Position numbers and translations under genes: made by a program. DNA of 64,000 bases, taken from NCBI RefSeq assembly GCF_004005815.1, contig NZ_SACK01000005.1:62001-126000 (forward strand), given 5' to 3'. The DNA comes from Mucilaginibacter limnophilus (GTDB lineage: Bacteria; Bacteroidota; Bacteroidia; Sphingobacteriales; Sphingobacteriaceae). The notes below the pieces were generated by a model that ran no database searches, had not been told where the DNA came from, and saw only the letters and a program-made list of their open reading frames with translations. Shown here piece after piece: positions 44,202 through 53,078 of this stretch; position 1 is the stretch's first letter, and each line of letters starts with the position of its first letter.

Positions 44202-47200
44202 ATGTACAACGAATATAAGCAGTTAAATTTATCTAAAACAGGCAAAGAGGTACTGGAGTTCTGGAAACAGAACAACATTTTTGAAAAAAGTATTACAAGC
44301 CGTCCGGCAAGTAACCCGTACACTTTTTACGAAGGGCCGCCAAGCGCCAATGGCATGCCCGGCATACACCACGTAATGGCGCGCGCTATTAAGGATATTT
44401 TTTGCCGTTATAAAACATTAAAAGGTTACCGCGTTAAACGTAAAGGCGGCTGGGATACCCACGGACTGCCTATTGAACTGGCGGTTGAAAAATCGCTGGG
44501 TATTACTAAAGACGACATCGGCAAAAAGATTTCTGTAAAAGATTATAACGATGCCTGCCGCAGCGAGGTGATGCGCTATACTGATGTATGGAACGACCTT
44601 ACCGAAAAAATGGGTTACTGGGTCGACCTTGAAAACCCGTACATTACTTATGAGAACGAATACATAGAAAGCCTTTGGTGGATACTGAAACAACTTTATC
44701 AGAAAGGCTTTTTATATAAAGGATATACCATACAGCCATATTCACCAAAATCGGGCACGGGGCTTAGTTCGCACGAGCTGAACCAGCCGGGCACCTATAA
44801 AATGGTGAAGGATACTACTATTATTGCACAGTTCCATGTAAAAAAAGAGCAGCAGCATGAGGTTGCTCAACAATTGTTTGCCAACGCTACCGGCGACCTA
44901 ACCATACTCGCCTGGACGACTACCCCCTGGACACTGCCATCAAACAGCGCGTTAGCCGTTGGAGAAAACGTTGATTACGTACAAATAAACACTTTTAATC
45001 AATATACCTATACTCCTGTAAGTGTAGTTTTGGCTAAAGACCTTGTTAAAAAACATTTTAAGGCTGAAGCAGAAAATATTTCATTTACTGATTACAAAGG
45101 CGGCGATAAACTGATACCATGGACAGTTGCCGGGGAGTTTAAAGGCGCACAATTGGTTGGCATAAAATACCACCAGCTACTGCCATACGTAACCAATGCC
45201 GATTTGGAGCAAAATGGTTTCCGTGTAATTGCAGGCGATTTTGTGACTACCGAAGATGGTACCGGTATAGTACACATTGCGCCTACTTTTGGCGCGGACG
45301 ACTTTAGGGTTGCCAAAGAAAGCGGTGTAACGGCCGTAATGGTGAAAGACGAAGCCGGCAAAGATGTGCCTTTGGTAAACAAGCAAGGCCGCTTTGTTGA
45401 TGAGGTTACCGATTTTGCGGGACTTTACGTAAAAGAAGAATACTACACCAAAGAGGAACGTGAAGCAGCAGGTTTTAAACCTACCGATGTGCTTATCGCT
45501 ATCAAACTGAAAGAGGATAACAAAGCGTTTGATGTACGTAAATATGAGCACAGTTACCCGCACTCGTGGCGTACCGATGAGCCGATATTATACTACCCGC
45601 TTGATAGCTGGTTTATAAAAACCACCGCTGTAAAAGACAAGCTGGTAGCTCTTAACAAAACCATTAACTGGAAACCTGAAGCAACCGGTACCGGTCGTTT
45701 TGGTAACTGGCTGGAAAATTTGGTTGACTGGAACCTGTCGCGTTCACGCTATTGGGGCACTCCGCTGCCTATATGGCGCGAGGAGAACGGCAGCGAAGAG
45801 AAATGCATAGGCTCTATTGCTGACCTGAAAAAAGAAATAGAAATATCGATAGCCGCGGGACACATGCCTGCCGGTTTTGATATTGACGATTTACACCGCC
45901 CATATGTGGATGATGTGATACTGACATCAACTAGTGGCAACCGCATGCTACGCGAACCCGACCTGATTGACGTTTGGTTTGACAGCGGCGCCATGCCTTA
46001 CGCGCAATGGCATTTTCCGTTTGAAAACAAGGAAGAATTTAAAAATGCCTATCCGGCAGATTTTATTGCCGAAGGTGTTGACCAAACACGCGGATGGTTC
46101 TTTACCCTGCATGCAATAGCTGTTTTGCTTAGCGAAACCAGCGACGAGATAAAATCAATAAACGAAGCCATTGGCAACGGCGGTATATCGTTTAAAAACG
46201 TGGTATCAAACGGCTTGGTGCTTGATAAGAACGGCAACAAAATGTCGAAACGTTTGGGCAATGCTACCGATCCGTTCGAAACCATTGAGCAATACAGTGC
46301 CGATGCTACCCGCTGGTACATGATCAGCAACGCCTCGCCATGGGATAACCTAAAATTTAATATTGAAGGGCTGGACGAGGTGCGCCGTAAATTCTTCGGT
46401 ACACTATATAATACTTACTCGTTTTTCGCGCTGTATGCCAATATCGATAGGTTCACTTACAGCGAGGCAGAAATAGCAATTGAGAACCGTCCTGAGCTTG
46501 ACCGCTGGATCATATCTTTATTAAATACATTAACCAAAGAAGTTGATGAGTTTTATGCGGATTTTGAGCCAACAAAAGCTACACGTGCAATACAGGAGTT
46601 TGTTGACGAGCATTTCAGCAATTGGTATATCCGTTTAGGCCGCCGCCGTTTCTGGAAATCAGAGAACTCAGAAGATAAACTTTCGGCCTACCAAACGCTT
46701 TATACCTGCCTGGTAACCCTGTCGAAACTGATATCACCGGTAGCGCCTTTCTTTGCAGAGCGTTTGTATAAAGATTTAAACAGCGTTACCAATAAAGAGG
46801 AGTTTGAATCTGTACACCTGAGCTTCTTCCCTGAATACCATACTGATTTGGTTGACAAATCGCTTGAAGAGCGTATGCAACTGGCACAGGATATATCGTC
46901 GCTGGTGCTGTCGCTTCGTAAAAAAGTGAGCATCAATGTGCGTCAGCCATTAAGCAAGATATTGTTACCGGTATTGAACAAAGACTTTGAACATCAGGTT
47001 GAACTGGTGAAGGAATTGATACTGTCTGAAACGAATATCAAAAATATTGAGTACATTACAGACGCTGCCGGTTTCATCAAGAAAAAAGTGAAACCAAACT
47101 TTAAGGCATTGGGACCAAAAGCCGGCAAAAACATGAAGGCTGTTGCCGAGGCAATAACCAATATGGACCAGCAGGTGCTTAGCCAGTTAGAGGAAACAGG

Positions 47201-47603
47201 CAGTACGGTATTTGAAATAGGCGATTCACGTTTTGAGGTAGTAATATCCGACGTTGAAATTATAGCCGAGGACGTTCCGGGATGGCAAGTTGCAAATTTA
47301 GGCAAACTAACCGTGGCTTTAGATGTTACCGTTACCGAAGAGTTAAAACAGGAAGGATTATCACGTGAGTTTATCAACCGCGTACAAAATATCCGTAAAG
47401 ACAAAGGCTTTGAGGTAACTGACAAGATCAGCGTTAGCTATAAAACTGATAGTCAACTAATCGTAAAAGCTATAGAAAATAATTTATCCTATATTTGCGC
47501 CGAAATTTTAGCCGACAATGTAGTGTTTGACAGCGCATTAACGGAAGGCGAAAAAGTGGTAATAGACGACACTGAACTATTGATATCTATAAGAAAAGTA
47601 TAA
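44202..47603 (+). CDS. ileS: Isoleucyl-tRNA synthetase
   Basis: 1133 aa from ATG 44202; an upstream TTG at 44184 is not needed. Class I motifs: GPPSANGMPGIHHVMAR (HIGH-type) near residue 45 and NKMSKRLGNA (KMSKS-type) near 685. The editing domain lies between them (LAWTTTPWTLPSNSALAVG) and WFDSGAMPYAQWHFP is typical of the catalytic core. The C-terminal anticodon-binding and tail regions are complete. It charges tRNA-Ile in the cytoplasm. It shares one base with the next start codon (TAATG), so translation of the downstream gene is coupled. Confidence 0.97.
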   Translation: MYNEYKQLNLSKTGKEVLEFWKQNNIFEKSITSRPASNPYTFYEGPPSANGMPGIHHVMARAIKDIFCRYKTLKGYRVKRKGGWDTHGLPIELAVEKSLGITKDDIGKKISVKDYNDACRSEVMRYTDVWNDLTEKMGYWVDLENPYITYENEYIESLWWILKQLYQKGFLYKGYTIQPYSPKSGTGLSSHELNQPGTYKMVKDTTIIAQFHVKKEQQHEVAQQLFANATGDLTILAWTTTPWTLPSNSALAVGENVDYVQINTFNQYTYTPVSVVLAKDLVKKHFKAEAENISFTDYKGGDKLIPWTVAGEFKGAQLVGIKYHQLLPYVTNADLEQNGFRVIAGDFVTTEDGTGIVHIAPTFGADDFRVAKESGVTAVMVKDEAGKDVPLVNKQGRFVDEVTDFAGLYVKEEYYTKEEREAAGFKPTDVLIAIKLKEDNKAFDVRKYEHSYPHSWRTDEPILYYPLDSWFIKTTAVKDKLVALNKTINWKPEATGTGRFGNWLENLVDWNLSRSRYWGTPLPIWREENGSEEKCIGSIADLKKEIEISIAAGHMPAGFDIDDLHRPYVDDVILTSTSGNRMLREPDLIDVWFDSGAMPYAQWHFPFENKEEFKNAYPADFIAEGVDQTRGWFFTLHAIAVLLSETSDEIKSINEAIGNGGISFKNVVSNGLVLDKNGNKMSKRLGNATDPFETIEQYSADATRWYMISNASPWDNLKFNIEGLDEVRRKFFGTLYNTYSFFALYANIDRFTYSEAEIAIENRPELDRWIISLLNTLTKEVDEFYADFEPTKATRAIQEFVDEHFSNWYIRLGRRRFWKSENSEDKLSAYQTLYTCLVTLSKLISPVAPFFAERLYKDLNSVTNKEEFESVHLSFFPEYHTDLVDKSLEERMQLAQDISSLVLSLRKKVSINVRQPLSKILLPVLNKDFEHQVELVKELILSETNIKNIEYITDAAGFIKKKVKPNFKALGPKAGKNMKAVAEAITNMDQQVLSQLEETGSTVFEIGDSRFEVVISDVEIIAEDVPGWQVANLGKLTVALDVTVTEELKQEGLSREFINRVQNIRKDKGFEVTDKISVSYKTDSQLIVKAIENNLSYICAEILADNVVFDSALTEGEKVVIDDTELLISIRKV

Positions 47604-47989
47604 TGGCAAACGAAACTGTAAAAACAAGATATTCTGACGCGGAGCTGCAGGAATTTAAAGAGATCATACTTGAAAAACTGCGCACAGCTAAAGAAGAACT
47701 GAACGCGCTGGCTTCATCATTAAGCTCGCCAAACGCAAATGGTACCGACGATACTGCAGGTACATATAAAACTTTGGAAGACGGATCGGCTACTTTAGAA
47801 AAAGAGCAGATCAATCAGCTGGCTGCAAGGCAGAAAAAGTTTATTGAGCAGCTTGACGCCGCTTTGGTGCGTATTGAAAACAAAACCTATGGCGTTTGCC
47901 GTGAAACCGGTAAACTGATACAAAAAGAGCGTTTACGCGCTGTTCCGCATACTACGCTGAGCATGGAAGCCAAAATGCGCCAAAACTAA
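47603..47989 (+). CDS. TraR/DksA family regulator lacking the full zinc finger
   Basis: 128 aa. Coiled-coil helices (YSDAELQEFKEIILEKLRTAKEELNALAS; LAARQKKFIEQLDAALVRIENKTYG) and the DksA-type C-terminal CRETGKLIQKERLRAVPHTTLSMEAK. Only one cysteine of the zinc finger remains, which is usual for this Bacteroidota group. It should bind RNA polymerase through the secondary channel and affect initiation. Between ileS and lspA, as often seen in this phylum. Confidence 0.9.
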   Translation: MANETVKTRYSDAELQEFKEIILEKLRTAKEELNALASSLSSPNANGTDDTAGTYKTLEDGSATLEKEQINQLAARQKKFIEQLDAALVRIENKTYGVCRETGKLIQKERLRAVPHTTLSMEAKMRQN

Positions 47990-47992
47990 TAA

Positions 47993-48598
47993 ATGAAGGC
48001 TTCGTACGTTAAGCCGTTCCTTGTAGCGGCGTTTATTATCCTGGTCGACCAGATCATTAAGATATGGGTGCGTACCAACATGTTGCCCCAGGAAGAAATA
48101 AGGTTTTTAGGCAAATATGGCATGCTTCACTATACCGAAAATAATGGCATGGCTTTCGGCATGGAACTGGGCGGCGAACTGGGTAAACTGGCTTTAACGC
48201 TATTCCGTATAGTCGCTGTAATTGCTATTGGCTGGGGTTTGGTTCATCTGATAAGGCACAAATACCACCGCGGTCTTATCATGAACGTAGCGCTTATTTT
48301 AGCCGGCGCTGTAGGTAATATTATCGACTCGACGTTTTATGGCGTAATATTTAAATATGCGCCAATCTTTCACGGCCGTGTGGTGGACATGTTCTACTTT
48401 CCGCTTTTACAAGGCCACTTTCCGCAATGGTTCCCGATATGGGCAGGCGAAGAATTTATATTCTTCAGGCCAGTATTTAACCTTGCCGACGCGGCCATAT
48501 CGGTTGGTGTTATATTGATACTGATATTTCAAAAACGTTATTTTAAAACAGAAGAACCCGAGCCGGCAAGTCCGAACAGCGAGGTAGTTGAAGAATAA
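47993..48598 (+). CDS. lspA: Lipoprotein signal peptidase (signal peptidase II)
   Basis: 201 aa with four transmembrane helices. Conserved blocks: VDQIIKIWVRTNM, TENNGMAFGMELGG, AGAVGNIIDSTFYGVIF and FNLADAAISVGVILIL, the last two holding the catalytic aspartates. It cleaves lipoprotein signals in the inner membrane, needed for SusD and the other lipoproteins encoded here. It begins 3 bp after the DksA-like stop and ends in a strong terminator. The C-terminal tail is acidic and Pro-rich. Confidence 0.95.
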   Translation: MKASYVKPFLVAAFIILVDQIIKIWVRTNMLPQEEIRFLGKYGMLHYTENNGMAFGMELGGELGKLALTLFRIVAVIAIGWGLVHLIRHKYHRGLIMNVALILAGAVGNIIDSTFYGVIFKYAPIFHGRVVDMFYFPLLQGHFPQWFPIWAGEEFIFFRPVFNLADAAISVGVILILIFQKRYFKTEEPEPASPNSEVVEE

Positions 48599-48616
48599 AT
48601 CAAAACTTACTTATAG

Positions 48617-48640
48617 AAAGCCGCTTTACGCGGCTTTTTT
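48617..48640 (+). terminator. Rho-independent terminator after lspA
   Basis: AAAGCCGC (48617-48624) pairs with GCGGCTTT (48630-48637) over a 5-nt loop, followed by TTT. Confidence 0.9.
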
Positions 48641-48688
48641 GATTATAAGCATTTGAGTATCTAATTTAAGCCTCATAGATATAAGACA

Positions 48689-49444
48689 ATGGACAATGGC
48701 TTTAGGCTGAAATTTATTGAACCGGATAAAACAATTGCCGACTATGTAGAAAGCATCGGCATGTTTCACAATCAACTGGAAACCGAGAAAGAGGTTGTGG
48801 TAATACCCGACGGGCGTATCGATCTGTTTTTCTGGAAACCGGCGTCACAATCTTCACAAGTATTATTGATTGGGCTGGAAACACTTCCTGAACAAAGATT
48901 TGTCCCTCCTCATACACTTGCTTTTGTAATCAGCTTTAAACCCATAGCAGTAGAGTATATCCTAAAAGAACCTATTGCAGATATCATCAACAGTGCTAAA
49001 AACCTTCCTGATGATTTTTGGAATTTCAATGCTGATGACCTTAATAATTTTGATTCATTTTACCGGAAGGCCGTTAAAACTATTACATCACTACTTCCGA
49101 AAGAAACAGATAGAAGAAAGCAAAAGCTTTTTGAACTGATCTATTCATCAAACGGCGAAATGAGCGTAGCCGAACTTGCTGAAAAGTCAGCATGGAGCAG
49201 CAGACAGATCAACCGGTATTTTAATCAGCAGTACGGACTTTCACTAAAAGCCTATTGTAATATCCTCCGCTTCAGGGCATCATTGGAACACTTGGCCCAT
49301 GGAAAACTTTTCCCTGAATTGAACTTTACAGATCAGGCGCATTTTATAAAAGCCGTAAAAAAGTTTTCGGGCGTAGTACCCAAAGAACTGGTTAAAAATA
49401 CGAATGACCGATTTTTACTATTATCCGTATTGAAGCACAAATAG
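48689..49444 (+). CDS. AraC family transcriptional regulator
   Basis: 251 aa. The N-terminal part matches the AraC-associated sensor common in this phylum (FIEPDKTIADYVESIGMFHN; VVVIPDGRIDLFFW), the C-terminal part holds the helix-turn-helix units (MSVAELAEKSAWSSRQINRYFNQQYGLSLKAYCNILRF; LNFTDQAHFIKAVKKFSGVVPKEL). It ends 29 bp before the flavin monooxygenase gene on the same strand and probably controls it. Confidence 0.87.
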   Translation: MDNGFRLKFIEPDKTIADYVESIGMFHNQLETEKEVVVIPDGRIDLFFWKPASQSSQVLLIGLETLPEQRFVPPHTLAFVISFKPIAVEYILKEPIADIINSAKNLPDDFWNFNADDLNNFDSFYRKAVKTITSLLPKETDRRKQKLFELIYSSNGEMSVAELAEKSAWSSRQINRYFNQQYGLSLKAYCNILRFRASLEHLAHGKLFPELNFTDQAHFIKAVKKFSGVVPKELVKNTNDRFLLLSVLKHK

Positions 49445-49473
49445 TTTTGTACCGTATTTAAATATTATACGGT

Positions 49474-50631
49474 ATGTTATTAACAGATAAACAAGTAGCA
49501 ATAGTAGGCGGCGGCCCGGGCGGCTTAACATTAGCCAGGCTTTTGCAGCTTAAAGGCGTTAATGTAAAGTTATACGAAAGGGATTTTAATAAAGACGCCC
49601 GCGTGCAGGGTTCCCCTCTTGATATGCATGAAGGATCAGGATTAGCAGCTTTACGTAAAGCTAATCTGTTAGATGAATTCAGAAAAAATTTTCTTCCCGG
49701 CGCTGATAAGAAGCTAATTATGAATGAACATGCTGAAATATTTTTTAGCGATCATGACAAACCCGAGGAAAATTTTGGTCACGAATATTTTCGGCCCGAA
49801 ATAGATCGCGGCACACTAAGAAAGATATTACTAAAATCGCTGAAATCCGGTACTGTTGTGTGGGATAGCCACTTTATTTCGATGGAAAAACAAGGTGAGG
49901 GTTGGCTGCTACATTTTAAGAACGGGTTTTCTGCCTATGCAGATATTGTTATAGCTGCTGATGGCGCGAATTCAAAAATCCGCCCATACATTACTGATAT
50001 CAAACCTTTTTATTCAGGCATTACAATGCTTGAGGGCAATGTATATAATTCAAAAAAGTCAGCACCAAGTATTGATGCCTTAATAAAAGGCGGAAAGATC
50101 ATGGCATTTGGCAATCAAAAAAACCTACTGATGGGTCAAAAAGGCAACGGTGATCTCGGCTTTTATGCAAGCTTTAAAGCTGGTGAAGAGTGGTCGGCAA
50201 CTAACGAACTCAACTATGCCGATAAATCACAAATATTGGCTTGGTTTAAACAAGAATATTCTGAATGGAGCACCATTTGGTATGAACTGTTTAAAAATGC
50301 CGGAGCACCATTTATTCCACGTCCGATATATTGTATGCCGTTAAATCAAACATGGACAGCTTTACCTAACCTGACAATGATTGGTGATGCCGCGCATGTA
50401 ATGCCTCCCTTTGCGGGTGAAGGCGCAAACATGGCAATGCTTGATGCACTTAAATTAAGTGAATGCTTGACGGATGGAACACATCAAACATTGCAAGAGG
50501 CCATTGCCGCATATGAAGTTGAAATGCGTAAGCGGGCAGCAATAGCAGCGCAGGAATCACTTGAAAATGGCGAAAAAATGCACTCAGAACATTCATTAGC
50601 TATAATGCTTGAGATGTTTAGCAGCCATTAA
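49474..50631 (+). CDS. TetX-like FAD-dependent monooxygenase
   Basis: 385 aa. Group A flavoprotein: GGGPGG at residues 12-17, ERD after the second strand (35-37), R112 in PEIDRGTLRKILL, AADGANSKIR at 161-170 and GDAAHVMPPFAGEGANMA at 304-321. The order and wording of these blocks (LLTDKQVAIVGGGPGGLTLARLL; ARVQGSPLDMHEGSG) closely resemble Tet(X), the tetracycline-inactivating monooxygenase, more than generic phenol hydroxylases. The substrate-pocket stretch around residues 195-235 differs, so tetracycline activity cannot be claimed. An AraC regulator precedes it. Confidence 0.85.
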   Translation: MLLTDKQVAIVGGGPGGLTLARLLQLKGVNVKLYERDFNKDARVQGSPLDMHEGSGLAALRKANLLDEFRKNFLPGADKKLIMNEHAEIFFSDHDKPEENFGHEYFRPEIDRGTLRKILLKSLKSGTVVWDSHFISMEKQGEGWLLHFKNGFSAYADIVIAADGANSKIRPYITDIKPFYSGITMLEGNVYNSKKSAPSIDALIKGGKIMAFGNQKNLLMGQKGNGDLGFYASFKAGEEWSATNELNYADKSQILAWFKQEYSEWSTIWYELFKNAGAPFIPRPIYCMPLNQTWTALPNLTMIGDAAHVMPPFAGEGANMAMLDALKLSECLTDGTHQTLQEAIAAYEVEMRKRAAIAAQESLENGEKMHSEHSLAIMLEMFSSH

Positions 50632-50755
50632 AATAATGTTAAAGCTTAAGCTTAACACTTAAATTATTGATCAACCATATATTAAGGAAGCGAAAATTTT
50701 CTGAAAATTGTGACTTCGTTTCGTGATCATCATTACTAAAGTCAATTAAATAAAG

Positions 50756-50783
50756 AAGGCCTTGCAATTGCAAGACCTTTTTT
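50756..50783 (+). terminator. Terminator after the monooxygenase
   Basis: AAGG-CTTGCAA pairs with TTGCAAG-CCTT around the palindrome CTTGCAATTGCAAG (50761-50774) with one mismatch, followed by a T run. It lies 125 bp after the stop. Confidence 0.7.
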
Positions 50784-50789
50784 GTAGAG

Positions 50790-51025
50790 GCAAGGGGTTA
50801 AATCATATTTATACTATCGAAGTAAAATATTTTACCGCCCTATGCATCGGCAACGGCCCCCAGATGGTTTTTACTTATTCGCATCGCTTGTTCCAGCATA
50901 CTTTGAAAGTCAGTTAAAAATTCCCCTTATTACTTTGGCTGAATATATTCAATGCAACCCCGATTGGAATGTTGATGGTTTCCAGCACCCCGGCGGTTAG
51001 TTTTAAAAATTACCTTTCATAGCTG
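50790..51025 (-). other. Non-coding stretch with possible gene remnant
   Basis: About 235 bp between convergent units. On the minus strand two neighbouring frames read protein-like: AGVLETINIPIGVALNIFSQ (about 50930-51000), then in a shifted frame LTDFQSMLEQAMRISKNHL, ending at a stop at 50840-50842. This may be a decayed gene tail; no family is recognised. Confidence 0.25.
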
Positions 51026-51910
51026 TTAACTTGAATAAGCTATTTGAAACTCTTTTGCAAATTCTTCCAGTTTGGTTTTGCCGGTTACTTTTGCGCCTTT
51101 CTTAAAAAAATCTTCGGTAATGATGCCTGCCCTTACACCTTGCCCCATTTCCACGATCAGCCCAACCAATTCAGGCGGTAGGCCGGCAGATAGCATACCT
51201 TGTTTAAGCTGTTCATCCGGAATATTTGTCCAGGCTAACTCCGGCTTACTTATTGCCTCGCCAAATAAAGCCGCGATTTCATTTCCGGTTGATACATCAC
51301 TTACAATGTACTTCACCTCGAAGCCATTTCCTTGAGCCTGCAACTCTTCCGCAATTGCTGACGAAAGGTCTCCAGGATGTGTAAGGGCTAACCGGTAATC
51401 GCCGCTGTAATTGTTGCCGAAAATGCCCCGGCTCTTGATTGATGGAATATCTCTTAAAAAATTAACGTAGAAAAACCCTGACCTCACAATGGTGACATTA
51501 ACCCCATCCAATTGCCTCAATATTTGCTCTACCTGATGTACCCCTTGTACCGGGCCGGTCCCTTTAGGTGCATCTGCACCAACGCTGCTCAGCATTACCA
51601 CCCTACGCACACCTGCATTTTTAATTGCCTGTGCATAAGCTTGCCCTGCATTTGCAATATTTTGTATCAGATTTGTTGCGCCCATTGATGGCGGCATCAT
51701 GGTGTACACCGCGTCTGCATTTTTAAATGCTCTGGTTAAAAATGCAGTGTCACTAATTGAACCTACTGCTGCTGTTGCGCCCAGCGCTTCAATCTCTTCT
51801 CTACGTTCGGACTTGGTGGTTATTACGGTTACCTTATGGCCTGCAGCGATTAACTTTTTTACTAATGGTTTGGCTACATTTCCTAATGAGCCTGTTGTTG
51901 TGATTTTCAT
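51026..51910 (-). CDS. NmrA-like NAD(P)-binding protein
   Basis: 294 aa atypical SDR. The cofactor loop is TTTGSLGNVAKPLV (TGxxGxxxxxLV) near residues 4-17; further blocks are ADAVYTMMPPSMGATNLIQN, GVRRVVMLSSVGADAPKGTGPVQGVHQVEQIL and VTIVRSGFFYVNFL. Family members are reductases or redox sensors such as NmrA and QOR2-type proteins. It starts 24 bp after the old yellow enzyme gene on the same strand, forming a two-gene redox unit downstream of an AraC regulator. Confidence 0.87.
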   Translation of the reverse strand: MKITTTGSLGNVAKPLVKKLIAAGHKVTVITTKSERREEIEALGATAAVGSISDTAFLTRAFKNADAVYTMMPPSMGATNLIQNIANAGQAYAQAIKNAGVRRVVMLSSVGADAPKGTGPVQGVHQVEQILRQLDGVNVTIVRSGFFYVNFLRDIPSIKSRGIFGNNYSGDYRLALTHPGDLSSAIAEELQAQGNGFEVKYIVSDVSTGNEIAALFGEAISKPELAWTNIPDEQLKQGMLSAGLPPELVGLIVEMGQGVRAGIITEDFFKKGAKVTGKTKLEEFAKEFQIAYSS

Positions 51911-51934
51911 CTTATATGTTTTAATAATAAGTAA

Positions 51935-52999
51935 TTAATTGAATTCAGGATAGTCAGTATAACCTTGCTCGCCGGGAGTATAAAGTGTATTATAATCCGG
52001 CTCATTGAGGGGGACATTTTTTTCTATCCTCCTTATAAAGTCAGGGTTAGCTAAAAAACTTCTGCCAAACGCTACCAAATCTGCTGAGCCTGATTGTAGT
52101 TTTGTTTCTGCGGTTTCTGCGGTTAGCCCATTACAATAGATGATGGTATTAGAAAAGGCTGTACGGATACTTTGATGTGTCTTTTCAGGTATACCCGGGT
52201 TGTCGGAAATGTGCAGGTAAGCAATACCCAGGCGATTTAATTCAGTAGCCAAATAAACATAGGTTTCGTGTACTTCGGTTTCATTATATGCAGGCATGTC
52301 GTTAGATGTCAGGAATGGCGAAATACGTATGCCGATCTTGTTTGCACCAATGGTTTCGGCAACCTTATTGGCGATCTCCAATGTTAACCGGCTACGATTT
52401 ACTATTGTTCCACCGTAATTATCAGTCCGATTATTTACGTGCGGATTTAAGGATTGTTCAAGCAGGTAACCATGGGCGCCATGCAGTTCTATACCGTCAA
52501 AGCCGGCGGCTATTGCGTTTTTTGCTGCATCAACATGATCTTGTATTACACGTGTGATGCCTTTTTCATCCAGAGCAACAGGTAATGAATATTCCTGCAT
52601 ACCGGTATCGGTGTAAATCTCGCCTATTGCTTTAATGTTGGATAATCCCACCACCTTATGTCCTTCAGGAAGATTAGAGATATGAGCTATCCTGCCGGTG
52701 TGCATTAATTGCAGAAATATTTTGGAGCCACCTTCGTGTACCGCATTAGTAACAAGTTTCCATCCTTGAACCTGGCCTTGTGTAAAGATGCCAGGTATGC
52801 GCGGATAACCTAAACCTTCTGGGCTGGGTGAAGTGCCTTCAGTGATAATTAACCCGGCGCCTGAACGTTGTTTGTAATAGGTGGCCATAAGTTCATTGGG
52901 AACATTGCCCAGTGCCCGGCTACGGGTCATGGGGGCCATCACGATATGATTTTTTAATTGCAGTGTGCCGTTATTATACGGCTGGAATAACTTTTTCAT
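51935..52999 (-). CDS. Old yellow enzyme-family alkene reductase
   Basis: 354 aa from ATG 52999, which starts the family sequence (MKKLFQPYNNGTLQLKNHIVMAPMTRSR); a longer start at 53026 would run through the inverted repeat upstream. FMN/TIM-barrel signature with substrate-binding H173-x-x-H176 (GIELHGAHGYLLEQSLNP), Y178, and LVAFGRSFLANPDF for phosphate binding. Such enzymes reduce activated C=C bonds or nitro groups using NAD(P)H. A perfect inverted repeat touches the start codon, suggesting local control. Confidence 0.92.
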   Translation of the reverse strand: MKKLFQPYNNGTLQLKNHIVMAPMTRSRALGNVPNELMATYYKQRSGAGLIITEGTSPSPEGLGYPRIPGIFTQGQVQGWKLVTNAVHEGGSKIFLQLMHTGRIAHISNLPEGHKVVGLSNIKAIGEIYTDTGMQEYSLPVALDEKGITRVIQDHVDAAKNAIAAGFDGIELHGAHGYLLEQSLNPHVNNRTDNYGGTIVNRSRLTLEIANKVAETIGANKIGIRISPFLTSNDMPAYNETEVHETYVYLATELNRLGIAYLHISDNPGIPEKTHQSIRTAFSNTIIYCNGLTAETAETKLQSGSADLVAFGRSFLANPDFIRRIEKNVPLNEPDYNTLYTPGEQGYTDYPEFN

Positions 53000-53027
53000 T
53001 TTGCTATGTTTTGATTGACATAGCAAA
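53000..53027 (-). promoter_or_regulatory. Inverted repeat abutting the alkene reductase start codon
   Basis: TTTGCTATG (53000-53008) and its complement CATAGCAAA (53019-53027) are separated by 10 bp and end exactly at the ATG of the minus-strand gene. It could be an operator or a 5'-UTR hairpin that hides the ribosome site. Confidence 0.5.
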
Positions 53028-53078
53028 GTTGCGCCTAATCAACAGCTGATAATAGCGCAAGAAGTCGCAAAATCAGTC

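Noticed and set aside
47603..47989. Loss of the zinc finger in the DksA-like protein as a mutation
   Set aside because: The reduced cysteine set is normal for this Bacteroidota branch of the family.
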